Positions 12,901-25,784 of a stretch of DNA of 64,000 bases are shown here, one piece after another; position 1 is the stretch's first letter; each line of letters begins with the position of its first letter. Origin of the DNA: Coptis chinensis (lineage: Eukaryota; Streptophyta; Magnoliopsida; Ranunculales; Ranunculaceae); assembly GCA_015680905.1 (NCBI GenBank), contig CM027377.1:30342501-30406500 (forward strand), read 5' to 3'. Position numbers and translations under genes: made by a program. The notes beneath the pieces are model-generated. The model was not told where the DNA came from. It saw only the letters and a program-made list of their open reading frames with translations, and made no database searches.

Positions 12901-15900
12901 AATTGTATTTGTTTGCTTGCATACAGTGTCATGTTTGAAAGGCTTTCAAAGGATGGGCAAATGTTTGTGGCTGAGACTAAGAATCACATAAGAAAGTTTG
13001 CTGAGGCAGGTTTGAGAACGATGGTGGTTGCATACCGTGAGATTGGTGAAGAAGAGTACAGGACATGGAAAGTGGAGTTTTTTGAGGCCAAAACATCTGT
13101 TACTGCTGATCGAGAGACATTAGTGGATGCTGCAGCCGAAAAGATTGAGAGGGATTTGATTCTTCTTGGTGCCACAGCTGTTGAGGACAAGTTGCAGAAG
13201 GGGGTAAATTACAAACTACAGTCTGTTAATTTTAATGTGCACTTTGACGTAGACTCCAAAATACTAACTCCCTATTCAGGCTCCCTTGATTTGCATTGAC
13301 ATACATGCAATCATGTATCTTGAACGAATTAATGGTGCTAATTAGGAAGTTGGTATTTGGGAGTCTGCATATACCTTTTGAGTTTCTTTTGCCTATTAGT
13401 GAATCTGGCAGCCTCTGACTGTTATGTTCTCTTTTTTGTACAAATGCGCACTTTTTCGATGAATAATCCTTATAATTGATTTGTCGAAATTGCATTTTTC
13501 TTGATAAGACATGCTAATCTTTGCAAAATAAGTTCATGGTTTCCTTCTGTAATCCCATTGACAGAATCTGAAAGTGACATGTCAACACTACTTAAATTTT
13601 GAAGACCGACTTCTTCTCTTTTAAAGAAAGAAACCCAGACTTGTGCCACCAATGTAGATATTATGTGACTGAAATTATATCTGTTTTCACATGAAAATTC
13701 ACTATAAATGTCTACAACCATTTTATGTCACTTAGCACTGCTTTCTTTCCAATTACTACCAAATATTTTCCTTATCAGACATTTATATTGCATCTCAGAC
13801 TCGATCAAAATCATGTCCTTCCTGTTATTTCTGATCTTCGTCAAAGTCAATAGATTGCCTGGATAATTGATCACTTAGTTGAAAGCTACATTGCTTTATG
13901 ATCTCTCTCTATGTAATATGTTATCTATCACTGTAATGCCCAAATGGTGATGTAGATTTAATCGGCGGAAGCAACGATTAATTGGATGTACACATATATT
14001 AAATAACAAGAACCCTGGATCTTGAAAGAAAACCGTTTCTCATATATTCTTATTCATCAACATAGAATCAAGTAAACTGTTTTCTCTAGTACAAAAGACT
14101 CTTTTATAGACCCGGTTGTCTTGCTATTCAAGACACCACCAAAATAGAAACGACTGTGAAAAGTTGTATTGCCCACTTATATTAACTTAGCCATGTTCAT
14201 AATAACAAGATTTTGTTGACTGCCATGTTCATAATAACAAGATTTTGTTGACATGGAGAGCAGTGCCTTTCAGATATGTATGTTGCTGACCGTTGTATGC
14301 TTCTCTTGGTGTGGTGTATAGGTTCCTGACTGTATCAATAAGCTTGCCCTGGCTGGAATTAAGATTTGGGTCTTAACTGGTGATAAATTGGAAACTGCAG
14401 TCAATATCGGGTCTGGTTTCCTACGCTTTAATTGCTGCTTGTGGATATAATGTGACAAGTATGAGGTACAGAGTGTCCATTCTGGAATTATATGTTGTAA
14501 CTCAAGGAGATCATTACAGGTATCGTGCAACTTACTGAGAGAAGGGATGAAGCAGATTGTGATCACACTAGATAAAGCAGATTTAACTGATTTGCAGAAA
14601 GAAGAGGACAAGGAGGCTGACTGTGAAGGTATGCAGCCTGTCAATATTTTCCAGAAATTATTAAATAGTCATATTTATGTTCTGAACTAGCTGATCTCTT
14701 TCAGGCTTCTCGTGAGAGAGTGTAGCACACCAAATACAAGAAGGCAAAACCAAGTCTGTTCGCTAAAAAAAAATGCTCCATTGATTCTGCTTTGGTAGTG
14801 GATGGCAATTCTTTGAGTCACGCTCTCACGGGGATCTAGAGAATTTCTTCTTGGACCTTGCAACTGATTGTGTGTCTGTTATTTGTTGTCGTTCTTCACC
14901 AAAACAGAAAGCACTTGTAAGTGAAACCTTGTCATATTGATTTGGATATGTTTGGTTCCAGTTTGTATTTTGGGTGTTTCTACGAACTTCTTTGTGTTTT
15001 ATGGACATTAAATAAACTTACAAGTATGCTAAGCGTATGCAGGTTACAAAGTTGGTAAAAAGGAGAACTGGTAGAACAACTTTAGCAATTGGAGATGGAG
15101 CAAATGATGTTGGTATGCTTCAAGAGGCCGAGGTTGGAGTTGGCATTAGTGGTGTTGAGGGGATGCAGGTTGTGATATTTCTGTGTATAACTTTGGTCTA
15201 CCATTTGGATGGCCTTTTTAACACTTAATAGTGCATGAATTATATGTTTTTTTTTCCCTCTCTAGTAGCTCTATTTGGATACTGTATATGACCAAAGAAG
15301 GGTGTTTCTTGTAGACCAACAAAGAAACCAAAAAGGTAAGAGTGCTAGAGAAGATTAAGAAGACAAAGAAGTAGTATTATAGTTCAATAAGTTACTAAAG
15401 TTTAATAAGGATAAACTCTTTGATGGTAGGAAATTCCTTACATGGAACTATAGAAATTAGATTTGACAATCCTAACTCAAAACACTGTTAAATACTTGAA
15501 TAGTACAATTGTGTTGTTGTTAATGGAGAGGAAGTTTGGAGAGAAAAGTTAAAAAGAGGATACGGCCTTATTAGTTTCTGCCTTGTATCACTTCAGTTTA
15601 CATCCCCTTGGAGATGTCCTCTTAGAATAACATGAATATTCCCTAAGTCAGATTATATGCTCTGTCCTTGTTGGCTAGTAAAGGGGCAGAATCATTGAAT
15701 CACCGGCCTATAGGCAAGGAATATAAAATTTCATCTGGAAGAATGTCAGAGGTTTGATGCTTATCCTAAATTTGTCATTGTCATTGTCTGATTGGAAATA
15801 ATGACTCGTACTGTTTCTACTTGGAGATGATTGTTTCTCATGGCTTCTCTCTGTTGGACTATATTCTAGAAAATGCCCGTAACATTTTCTGGACTTACTA

Positions 15901-17911
15901 TCGATTAATAGTATGACCACATCGAACTCTGTAGGATGTTTCTCAGCTGAAAATGCTTTTACCTTCTCTCTTATTCAATTGTTTAAACTGTTTTTATGTG
16001 AATGTATAGAATAGCAGTGATTATGCGTAGTTCTGATTTAGATCCAATTGTTTTCATCCATATTAGGCTATTATGTCTAGTGATTTTGCAATAGCTGAAT
16101 TCCGCTTTTGGAGCCGCCTGTTACTGGTGCATGGGCATTGGTGTTATAGGCTTAATCTCTATGATGGTAAACTCTCCGACTTCTTGCCATTTTCTTAAAT
16201 ATCAGTGGTTCAAGGAAACTCATTTTTCTGACTCGGTGTATTCAAATGGATGTTCAATGATCAGTTCATGTGAAAATTATTATTGGTATTGCACTTTGGA
16301 TTGTATTATTCATATGCAATTTGGGGATGGAACAGAGAGTATTTTTTATTTATCCTTCTTACTATGCACCTGTGAGATTATGACTGATGGTGAGTTACAT
16401 GTAAAGAAAGATTTTAGAAGAAAACTTAACAATAATTTTTATGCAAAGAGATCTTAGTAATGCATTAACAGCATTTCTAATTGAGTGGAAGCTGGAATTT
16501 TTCATACATATGATCTTTATTCTCTCTGCAGATATGCTACTTTTTCTACAAGAATCTTGCATACGGGTTCACCTTATTTTGGTTCGAGGCTTATTCTTCT
16601 TTTTCTGGTCAGCCTGCTTATAACGATTGGTACATGTCCTTCTACAATGTTTTCTTCACTTCACTTCCTGTGATTGCTCTCGGCGTTTTTGATCGGGATG
16701 TTTCTGCAGAACTTTGCCTGAAGGTAGAAACTATCCAATTTCTGTTGGTTTCCTACTAAACACACGGATTTATGCCAAAACAGTTAGTACGGTGCTTGTT
16801 ATGCCTATTGTGAATAGAAAGTGTATTTTTTTTAGTACTAAATTCTTGCAATTTTTGGATATTATTGTTATAGAAACCAACTTGGTAGTAGATGATAAAA
16901 GATAACTGGGTATTAGAGGTCTATAAGATTATATGACAGTGAAGAGGATATCGGAGGCAACATTATAGCTCTTACTATCTATGTGGCTGAATTCTTTTTG
17001 GAAACTGAATAGTGCTTTTGAGATCACACACTGAAATACATCCTAACTTGTTGCCATGTATAATAGTCTTTCCCTAGGATATATCAAATGCATATCCAAT
17101 CAGTTGGATGTAAAAGTTTGCCGAACTTTGAACTTATCAAGTACTCGGTTTCTGTGGAAAGAAGAATTTAATATTGCCGCAGATATTGATGATTCTTCAA
17201 CCTGAATATTGATCCATTGACACCATACTGTATTGCCAGCTTGGTTTTCACATTTCCTGGGCACTATTCAGATAGTCAATAATTGGTATTGTAGATAAAT
17301 GATGCTTCAGTTACCTGTTAATAAATCATAACAACCCTTCTCTCCCTGTTTTGCAGTACCCAATTTTGCATCAAGAAGGTGTACAAAACATGCTCTTCAG
17401 CTGGCCTCGAATACTTGGCTGGATGCTCTATGGGATTTATAGTTCTATTATCATCTTTTTCTTCTCTACTAGCTCCATTTATCACCAAGCCTTCCGGAGA
17501 GATGGACGTGTGGCAGGGTTCGAGGTCCTTGGGGTTTTACTGTACTCATGTGTTGTGTGGACTGTTAACTGCCAAATCTTAGTCTGCAGTAACTATATCA
17601 CTTGGATTCAACATTTCTTCATTTGGGGTAGCATCGCGTCGTGGTATGTATTCTTGGTGATATATGGGTCTCTTCCACCTATGGCATCCACTACGGCCTA
17701 CAAGGTTCTAGTTGAAGTCTGTGCTCCTAGTCCTCTCTACTGGTTCACTATCCTTATTGTTGTGGTTTGTGCTCTACTACCCTACTTTTCATATAAGGTT
17801 TTCTGGGTTAACTTCTTTCCAATGTACCACAATCTAATTCAGAGTACAGAATTGCGAAGAGGAGAAAATCTAGATTCCCAGTCGGAATTGAGAACAAAAC
17901 CTGGCGTCTAG
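9992..17911 (+). pseudogene. P4-type ATPase (phospholipid flippase, ALA8-12 type), 11 exons with several frameshifts
   Basis: P4-ATPases move phospholipids from the outer to the cytosolic leaflet of endomembranes or the plasma membrane. Exons inferred from GT-AG sites and homology: 9992-10384, 11198-12563, 12681-12791, 12927-13203, 14322-14410, 14520-14628, 14705-14916, 15043-15168, 16067-16166, 16532-16723, 17357-17911. The start ([17 protein letters not shown]) matches the family start. Visible motifs are [12 protein letters not shown], the DGETN actuator loop (11384), the DKTGT phosphorylation site (Asp at 12081), SPDES, KGAD, the GDGANDVGM hinge (about 15090) and C-terminal membrane helices. 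The frame breaks near 12028 (+4), 12396 (CCCC, +1), 14524 (-1), 14714 (GA repeat, +2), 14760, 14830 (GGGG, +1), 16106-16118 (-1/+1) and 16151 (+1). All catalytic motifs survive in some frame. The C-terminus ends soon after [10 protein letters not shown], shorter than usual. It is a young pseudogene or an under-polished functional gene. Confidence 0.9.
14191..14254. repeat. 32-bp tandem duplication in flippase intron 4
   Basis: Two adjacent copies (14191-14222 and 14223-14254) of a 32-bp unit starting CCATGTTCATAATAACAAG lie just upstream of the acceptor for the exon at 14322. The copies look identical apart from the unit edge. Confidence 0.7.
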
Positions 17912-19966
17912 AAGAGGGTAGAAACTCTTTTGGATATAAGAATGGGGTGGTCATTTGTAAGACATTGCATTCCATCTTTTGGATGGTTTTCTCTACATTT
18001 TCCCACGTGGCAAGATACTGCAAGGATTTGATGGAATTGATACAATGTAGTTATGCCACTTGCGCGGTAGAATGCTGGAGCAGTATTGCTGTTACTGTGT
18101 CGAGGAGCATTTATAATTTACATTTTCAGGCAATCCAGAGACTGAATATGCCAAGAGACTGAAATTTCCACTTGGGGGTATTGTAATTATGCTTCTGCCT
18201 TAAAAGTTATTTGTAAGCTGTAACCAGTTGTAAAGAGTGCAAGCTCTCGTCCATGCAACTTTGAATGTGAGCAGATATTTAAAAGTTAGAGAAATTGGAG
18301 AATGGGATTCTGAAGTCTACTGCCTGAGTCAGGCAGGCCAAAAAATTGATGTGCCCACAGGTGCTAACTTTACCACTTGGCGGTGGTATAGAAACATACA
18401 GTTAGCACATATCAAAGTACTATATTCATGGATTGTCATCATGTGTAGGTACTTGTGAGCTTGTTCTCTTTACATTTTACCATGCAAACTATAAACCTAA
18501 ATTGATCTCTTAGATTGTGTATAGTTGCATTAGGAAAGGTCTCATTTGAACGCGTAATTGTGTAGATGTTGCAAGTTGCAGTAATCACTAAGTGATGGCA
18601 CAGGATGGTTGATAATTGGTTGATACTTGGAAACAGTTTTCTTTGGAATGCAGCCACGAACAATTTTAACAAACTGCAAAGTGTAGGACCATAAGCCGGG
18701 TTGGGCCCAATAATTTCTGAATGGCAGTAGTAAGTTCAGAGGAAACTATTATGAGAACATGCTACCCGTCTTCAGGGGCAAGGGCGGAACGACCTCTTTA
18801 TGTACTTACTGCAGCTCTGGACGGTCACAGTCAACACTGAATGAAAGGAGTTTTTATTTTCCTCTAATTTAGCATGTACTGATATCGTGGGCACTGCATG
18901 TAAGTGTTTTTTTTTTGGTAAAGATAGTCTCACTGCACGTAAGTGTTAATAATGAAAAGAAACATGTAAATGATTAAACATTATTAATATTGAGTTTGGT
19001 AGATTTATCATTTATAGATATAATCATATAATATATACGTTGCTTAGTATACTCTATTATGAAAGGGATTCAGAGGATCCCAGTGGGGAGCCTAGACGAA
19101 GGTGAAGATATGTACTTAACCCCCAAGGAAGTGGAGAATATTTATATGATATATTTTGCCCCATACTTTGTCTGGCCCATGTGTTGATGTTTGAGGTCAT
19201 TGACTTTCTAGAAGCCTTGGGCTTGTGTTTGTCTGTTTGAACTTGGAGTCAGAATAGTTGGCTGTTCATAGTAGAAGGTCTTCTCTACTTGTTCGTCACT
19301 ATCTGCGCGCACTTGCCACCCAGCAACGTAATAGGAAAAGAATTGAAGATTAAGATCCGTCAAACAGTAGGTTGATTCCAGAAGTCTATGTGAAATATTT
19401 TGGTATTTTAAAATCTCGATCCTAGCCCATTCGAGATTATGAACTATGACTCCTCTTTGCTCTTGGTCCATATACTTATTTCGTGTACATGGAGAATCCT
19501 CAAGCTAGCCCTCTGGCCCTCAACAATAGAAGTAAACCCGACAGCGGTTTACTTCCCATCTCCCAAGTCCCACCACAAATGTCTACAGGACTACGGGGTG
19601 CTTTCCAAGTTCCAACTAAAATATGTCCCTGCTCTCTGTGAAATTTCATGTGTGCTGTATAAGATACGAACAAATTATGAAGTTGACACCACATTGGTAC
19701 TCTAATGGGACTAGCCTTTTTGTTAGCGAATTGAAACTGAATGATCGCTTCCGCGCATGAATTTGTAGTCACTGATAAGTAATAACACATTTAATTACAG
19801 GTGTCGACTAGCAAAGTCAGTAAAATTTTTGGGTGATGATACTAGAGGTTTGAAGTGGAGCTCGAATCCCACCAATATCAAAGAGTTAGCATCAAAGAGT
19901 TACTATACTGATCTGATTTAAAACAAGCTTGCCAATCAAAAAAACACACACACACACATTTAATTT
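17912..19966. other. Flippase 3' flank, no recognisable gene
   Basis: The first few hundred bases are probably 3' UTR of the flippase. Beyond that I see only short frames. Two minus-strand frames at 19208-19471 and 19500-19790 have somewhat gene-like composition but no motif or family I recognise. A (CA)n tract lies at about 19942-19959, just before the LTR element. Confidence 0.5.
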
Positions 19967-19971
19967 GCTTT

Positions 19972-20232
19972 TATTAGAATATGTTAGTATTAATATATGT
20001 CCAATATGGAAAGTCTCATGTTTCTATAAGTGTGGACATTCATATCTAGTAGTTGCTATTATCATATTTTAGGTTAGTATAAGTATATAACTCTGGATAG
20101 AAAACAAACTCTCTCTCAGACTCTAAACTCCAACTCTAATCAATATCTAGTCTTCTCTGTTCTTATTTTTGGTTTCTCTAATATATCAATGTTAGAACTC
20201 TCCTAGCATCACCACTAACATAGAATTTAACA
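19972..20232 (+). repeat. 5' LTR of the non-autonomous element
   Basis: This 261-bp LTR is closely matched by the 3' copy at 22056 onward (for example TCCAATATGGAAAGTC and TAACTCTGGATAGA) and ends in AATTTAACA immediately before the primer-binding site. The two copies differ at a scatter of substitutions, so the insertion is not very recent. Confidence 0.85.
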
Positions 20233-22055
20233 TGGTATCGTAATCGAGGTTCAAATGGTATGTTAGAGAGAAATCTCACAAACAAAAAAGAAAAAAAATA
20301 AGTCTTTTAAGTTTTTCAAGATAGTATTCAAGTCAAGTTTCGCTTTTTCTCACAAGAAGAAGTTCTTATATCTCAATCAAGTTTCAATCTTTCTCTGGAT
20401 AGATTTACTGTTCACTAATACTATTCACCGATACTGATATTCATAGTTACTATTTGCCGACGCTATTTACGGTGATCTTGTTCATAGTTACTATTCATCG
20501 CGGATCGCTCACAAGCACCGCCACTGCATCTTGTTTATCGTCATGTTTAAGTATTATGAGTTCCGGAATCTCTCATCTCATTATTCTCTATGGTTCGAAG
20601 TAAGTTTTCAAGATTCCGCTGGTGTTTAAAGTTTGTTTGAAGAATGCTAGAAGAGAGATCCGAAGTTTCTCAGTATTAGTTTCTTAGTATTGTTTCGCCG
20701 CAGGCTTCTGCAGTCTACGTCTTCCGCAATCTCTTTGTCTTAGTATTGATAAGAGGGGCACAACCTCTTTATATCTCACAGTCTCCGGAGTTAGTATTGG
20801 ACAGTTTCGCCAAATGTTGTTTTCAGTATAGTTCGTTTTTCATCCAGAAAAGAGGGTGCGCACGCGCCCATGCCGTAAGAAAAGAAAAAAAAAGTTTTCG
20901 CGAACCAACAGTACTGAGGGCGTGCGCGACGCTCCAATATACCTTGGCAAGAGCGCGCCCGTGCTCTAGCCTCCACTATTCAGTTTCGGAGATTTTTGAA
21001 GTATCAAGCCTTTGGAAGGTAGTTTACACTCTCATCCAGGATTGGAGGGGTAGTATTGTTTATATGCGGTTATGGATGTTTGGGTTTCTAGCTTCCGCAC
21101 AGTTGGTATTGATGTCGTCTTCTGTCTCAGTTTCTAGAACATGATCAAGTTGTTTGTTTGAAGTATTATAAGGGCACATGACCTCTATCTCACGAGGAAT
21201 TATTCTTTCCGTCTTCCACTGTTTCCAAAGTTCGCAGTCATAAAAAAGCGCGACCCACCCTTCATCCTCTATAGTGAGTATTGTTTGATGCATATTCTGT
21301 TAGAATTTTTTTTTGTGAATTGGAGTATAAGGTATAGTTTTTTGAAGTGGGCATTGGTTGGTTGTATAAGTTGGTATTTAGTTTTCTCAGTTTCAAGTTC
21401 AAGTCGAATAGACAAGCTTTTGTATGTTTCAACAGACTTGTATATTCCAACTCGAGAGGGGAATAGGGAGATATGAAGACATCCAAAGAGTATATGAGGG
21501 AATGAGAATATGGAGACGTATGAGGAAGAGTACTCATGTCTCCATATTCCAAAGAAGCCTTGACGAACTCTTCATGACAAGGCATATCCACTATTCATCT
21601 TTCAAGATTTTAGTAGATCAAGCCTCAACCGTCAGATGTTTCGTGTAGCGATCAAGCCTCAACCGCAAGTATGTTTCAGAGTACCCATAATAGTATTTTG
21701 TTAACATTAACGGTGACATTGATAGTAGCAGCCAAGAAGCCGCACATCAAGTCGATGTTATTGTTTTCATTTTATATTATGACAGCCATAATAGCAAATG
21801 GAGTAAGTAGTAGCCAAGCAGCGCGTCACTAAACCGGTGTTATGATTTCAGTTTGTGACTGTGGTACACTTTCAGTGTTCAGGTTAGGCCATTGCCTACA
21901 CTGACAGTTTCACCTCTAGAACGTCTCAACAGTTGTTCAAGTTCTTCAATTAAAGACAGTTCTATGCAAAAGGAAGAGCAGTATTATTATCTTTTGTTTT
22001 TTTGTAATCCAAGTTGAAATTTGCATAGTTTGCGTAATTACAGTTTGAGGGGGAG

Positions 22056-23166
22056 TATTAGAATATGTTAGTATTAGTATATGTCCAATATGGAAAGTCC
22101 CATATTTCTATAAGTGTGGACATCCATATCTAGTAGTTACTATTATCATATTTTAGGTTAGTATAAGTATATAACTCTGGATAGAGAACAAACTCTCTCT
22201 CAGACTCTAAACTCCAACCCTAATCAATCTCTAGTCTTCTCTGTTCTTATTTTTTGTTTCTCTAATATATCAATGTTACAACCATAGTACAAAATGCCGC
22301 GGCATTTCGCGATATATCGAGATATTTGCCGGATTTCCACTAAAACGGCATCGAAATATTCCCGATATCAAGCTGGCAGGGAAAACTCCTCTTACCAGAA
22401 ATTTATCGCTATATATCACGATATTTAAGATAGATTATCGAAATTTTGAAATATCATGGGTCATCTTCTTGTCACAAGGTGTAAACAGTAAACACAAAAC
22501 AGTAGAGATGGGTAATTTTCACTCTCCCTGAGTTCCTGATGTTGTGGGATAATATCAACTTGTAATTGATCGATCACACAATTGTTCTCTTATCGTTTCC
22601 GTCGTCTTTCCCATTTCTTCTTTTACTATTCATCTCTCATTCTCTTTTGTTTTCTAAGCAAAGGAAATTTTCTCTCTCTCCTTCCATTCAAGTTTTTTGA
22701 GAAATATTGGATATTTAGATTTGAGAAGTTGGGTGTAAAGAAGTTAGAAATTGCAAGGTATTGTCTTCCTGTTAGAAGAAAAAGTAAAACATCTTTAGAT
22801 TTTTTTTTTAATGAGATCACATTCGCATGGCTGCTGTAAGCATGAATGAGGTTGTAATAATTCTCATCTTTCCACCTCATCTGGTCATTTACAAATAACA
22901 AGCAAGGTTTGGTTGATATCTCCTTTAATTTTCCAAATTGTTTATCCCTCTATCAAAACCTCATCTCATCACTAAAAGTCCCTTATATGTCTCGATATAT
23001 TGAACAACTCATTAAACTAGGCTTGCCAAACCTCCTCTTATCGATCGATATTTTCTTATATATTTCAAAATATCGGTTTTGGAGACTTTCGGTATTTTGA
23101 ACCGGCACGATATTTTGTACTATGGTTACAACTCTCCTAGTATCACCACTAACATAGAATTTAACA
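22056..23166 (+). repeat. 3' LTR, split by a TIR element
   Basis: The LTR runs 22056-22281, is interrupted by the insertion at 22282-23125, and resumes with ACTCTCCTAGTATCACC to AATTTAACA at 23166. Apart from the insertion it matches the 5' LTR over its whole length. Confidence 0.85.
22282..23125. mobile_element. 844-bp TIR element inserted in the 3' LTR
   Basis: The ends are perfect 14-bp inverted repeats CCATAGTACAAAAT / ATTTTGTACTATGG, with a likely 6-bp TSD TTACAA (22276-22281 and 23126-23131). Comparison with the uninterrupted 5' LTR confirms that this block is an insertion. The interior is rich in CGATAT-type motifs, like the two hAT-like MITEs at 46029 and 59165, but the termini differ. 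No transposase motif is visible in the short frames inside. The superfamily is uncertain. Confidence 0.75.
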
Positions 23167-23171
23167 GCTTT

Positions 23172-25396
23172 TAATATTTTGTTGATGTATGTATTTTATT
23201 CTTCACAAAAAAAAAAAAAAAATGTATGTATTTTATTCAAGTTTACCAAGTAGTCCCGTTGTAATTATAATTGATGCTCTATAAAAGCAGTTTCTCAATT
23301 TCGTAACTTAAGTAATTTCTAGTTAATTAGCCGGCTGATTACATTTTCTCATGGGAAGATCAACATATAGCCATTTTTTTCTGTCGACTTCTTAGTACTT
23401 TGATCATTATCAAACATTTATTGCCCAGTTTCTTTTGAAAACATCATTGACAAGATCAGAGTAAATATGGTCCCAATATCACGAGCGAGATAGGTTTCAT
23501 AGTGGTGGTGTGGTGGGAACTAATGTGTTAAATCACCACACAATACAAGGGTGCTAATACCGAAGTTCATACCACAATCCACACTGGACAGAGATGTCTC
23601 GTTAATCCTTTCGACATAAAAATACAGATTATAGTAGAGCATAGACTTGGTTGGCGTATGGTCTACTTCAATTATCTTCTATTGGCCCACAATTTGCATG
23701 AGTTATAGGACAAGAATCCTATTGGTCAGGCCAATTAAGCGACATCATAATAATCACCGAAACTTCAAAAATTTCTCGAGACACAAACAACAGCAGTTTT
23801 GAGATAAAGATATACTATACAACAAAGTAGTGAACAGACAGAAGTTTAGCTTCCATATTTTTGGCAAGGTCAGTGGTTATTTTTCAATATTTCTAGATGA
23901 ACAGATATCACTTAGCTAAATCGGCTGCTACGACCATCTAAGACTTGTTTGTTTATTGAAATTTTCTACCATCAGTGCTAGAAATCCAGAACTTCAGCAC
24001 TTCAAAAAATGATAAAATATTAGCGCGTTTGGTGTGTTAAGATATTTGACGATGACTGCTAGAGGTGATAGACCATCCTTCCTAAATATCATTTTCGACG
24101 AATTTATAATACAAAATATTATCAACTTAGTATAAAAACGTTCTTGTCATTTACCACCAATATATACAGAGTTTTATGAAGAATTCAAGCATACCAGTGT
24201 TAACTGTTTAAAATTTTGAGTGTTAGATTATTAGATATGTTGTTTTCACTGAGTCCTAATCTATCAAAATATATTCTTAATACGTCTCAAAATCGATTTT
24301 CATACAAAGGCGTGCACCTAAAAGAATCATTGTTAATATTTCCGGTCACTAGCTAGCTGCGATTTCTATTTAGCAATTAAGAGTAATATTTCTCGTAACC
24401 TTTCTAATTATCCATCCTAAAGAGTCGTGCAGATAGATATTCTATGGTATGTAGACTGTAGACTTGTAGAGGGGGACTACAATCATGATAACATATGTAT
24501 ATATATACTATATATGAAATTATGAATAATCCCTCTCTCCTAACGCCAACATTTTAGACATTACCTAAGCCCTAAGGTAATATACTGGATGGCTGGATGC
24601 CAGTTATTGCTACTATGCATATCCGAAGTTTTCAGCTGTTTTGAGATCAAACAAAGGAATCAGGTATCCTCTTCCTTGAAAAGGACATGTTGCCTACTTG
24701 CCTTACATCTTTTAAAAGATAAAAGGAAACTCCATTCTACAATGACATAACTATATAATAACAAAACCCAAACAATATGAGGAGTAGATTTGTTTTGTTA
24801 ATCCTTTAATTGAAGTTGCCAACTTGTCAATTCCTAGATCTAATATAAAGATATTTCGCACCAATGAAAATGAAATATGAACTTAAATATCTACTACCTG
24901 AATACCTGATGTTGAAATGCTTTACTACGTCAAATAAGAGATTCAAGGTAATTAGAAGATTGATTTCAGTTAAGATGATATTCATAACGGACGTGGGAAC
25001 AGATTTGAACAACTTGTACCAGTTAATTATATGGTATAAGATCGATTTATTTGCTAATATAAATCAACCTGGTTTAATGAAGAAATTATGACCCGAAATC
25101 ATCAAATTCAGTGAAGATTGTTGGATGTGTCCTTGCTGCGGATATCCAATATGATTGCTCCATAACCCAACGAGAAGTCAACATTGCCTTTAGGATTATG
25201 ATGAAGAATTCAGCATTAGCTCCATATGATCCCAAAAGGAATGATCGACTATAGTTTGTCACGGTCGACTGGCAGACTAGAAAAGACCAAAATTCAGAAT
25301 TAGTTTGTTAACACCCCCCTTATATACAGTCAGAATGGAGTCAAGTCAGCTCAAAGTGAAGGTATCATCTAGTACTGATGAAGAGAGAAGAAGAGA
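23172..25396. other. Intergenic, no recognisable feature
   Basis: This is AT-rich sequence with an A run near 23208 and a (TA)-rich patch near 24496. Open frames such as 24864-25091 show no conserved motif. I see no gene or mobile element that I can support. Confidence 0.5.
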
Positions 25397-25784
25397 GCAG
25401 GTGTCACAGCCCGAATTTCTAAACAATAACAAAGTAAATATTTGAAATATAAATATCTCAAACATCACTAGGTTCACTTATTTAAAAACTCAGACTATGA
25501 CGGAGGATACTACACATACAAACCCTAATAGCCATGTCATAAAAGAAACAACTTAAAATAAAATAATCCCGATAATTATCCGCAACTTCTTTATTAAGAT
25601 AACATCATTTCAAATAAAATATCAAACAAACTCTCAGAATAAAATTCCTCACTACTATGTTCTCATGCCATGAAAAAAATAAACTACGTTATTACATCCT
25701 TTCAATAGGAATCAGACCTAAAAGAAAACTAACGGACTGCTCCAGGCAAGAATCCCAATCACACGCATGGGTTCCATCGCCTTC

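Larger units (their letters stand above)
19967..23171 (+). mobile_element. Non-autonomous LTR element (no gag-pol) with 5-bp TSD
   Basis: The 5' LTR is 19972-20232 and the 3' LTR is 22056-23166, the latter interrupted by an 844-bp insertion. Both LTRs start TATTAGAATATG and end AATTTAACA, and the flanks carry a perfect 5-bp TSD GCTTT (19967-19971 and 23167-23171). Directly after the 5' LTR is TGGTATCGTAATCGAGG, resembling the initiator-Met tRNA primer site used by Copia elements. Directly before the 3' LTR is the polypurine tract GAGGGGGAG. The 1.8-kb interior encodes no gag, protease, integrase or RT, so the element must depend on a Copia relative. The start is TA rather than TG in both LTRs. 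Confidence 0.85.

Noticed and set aside
19208-19790. Two minus-strand frames with fairly normal amino-acid composition
   Set aside because: No motif recognised and they are not joined by convincing splice sites; kept only as a note.
20746-21144. 132-residue frame inside the non-autonomous LTR element
   Set aside because: No gag or pol features; probably chance within a GC-richer patch.
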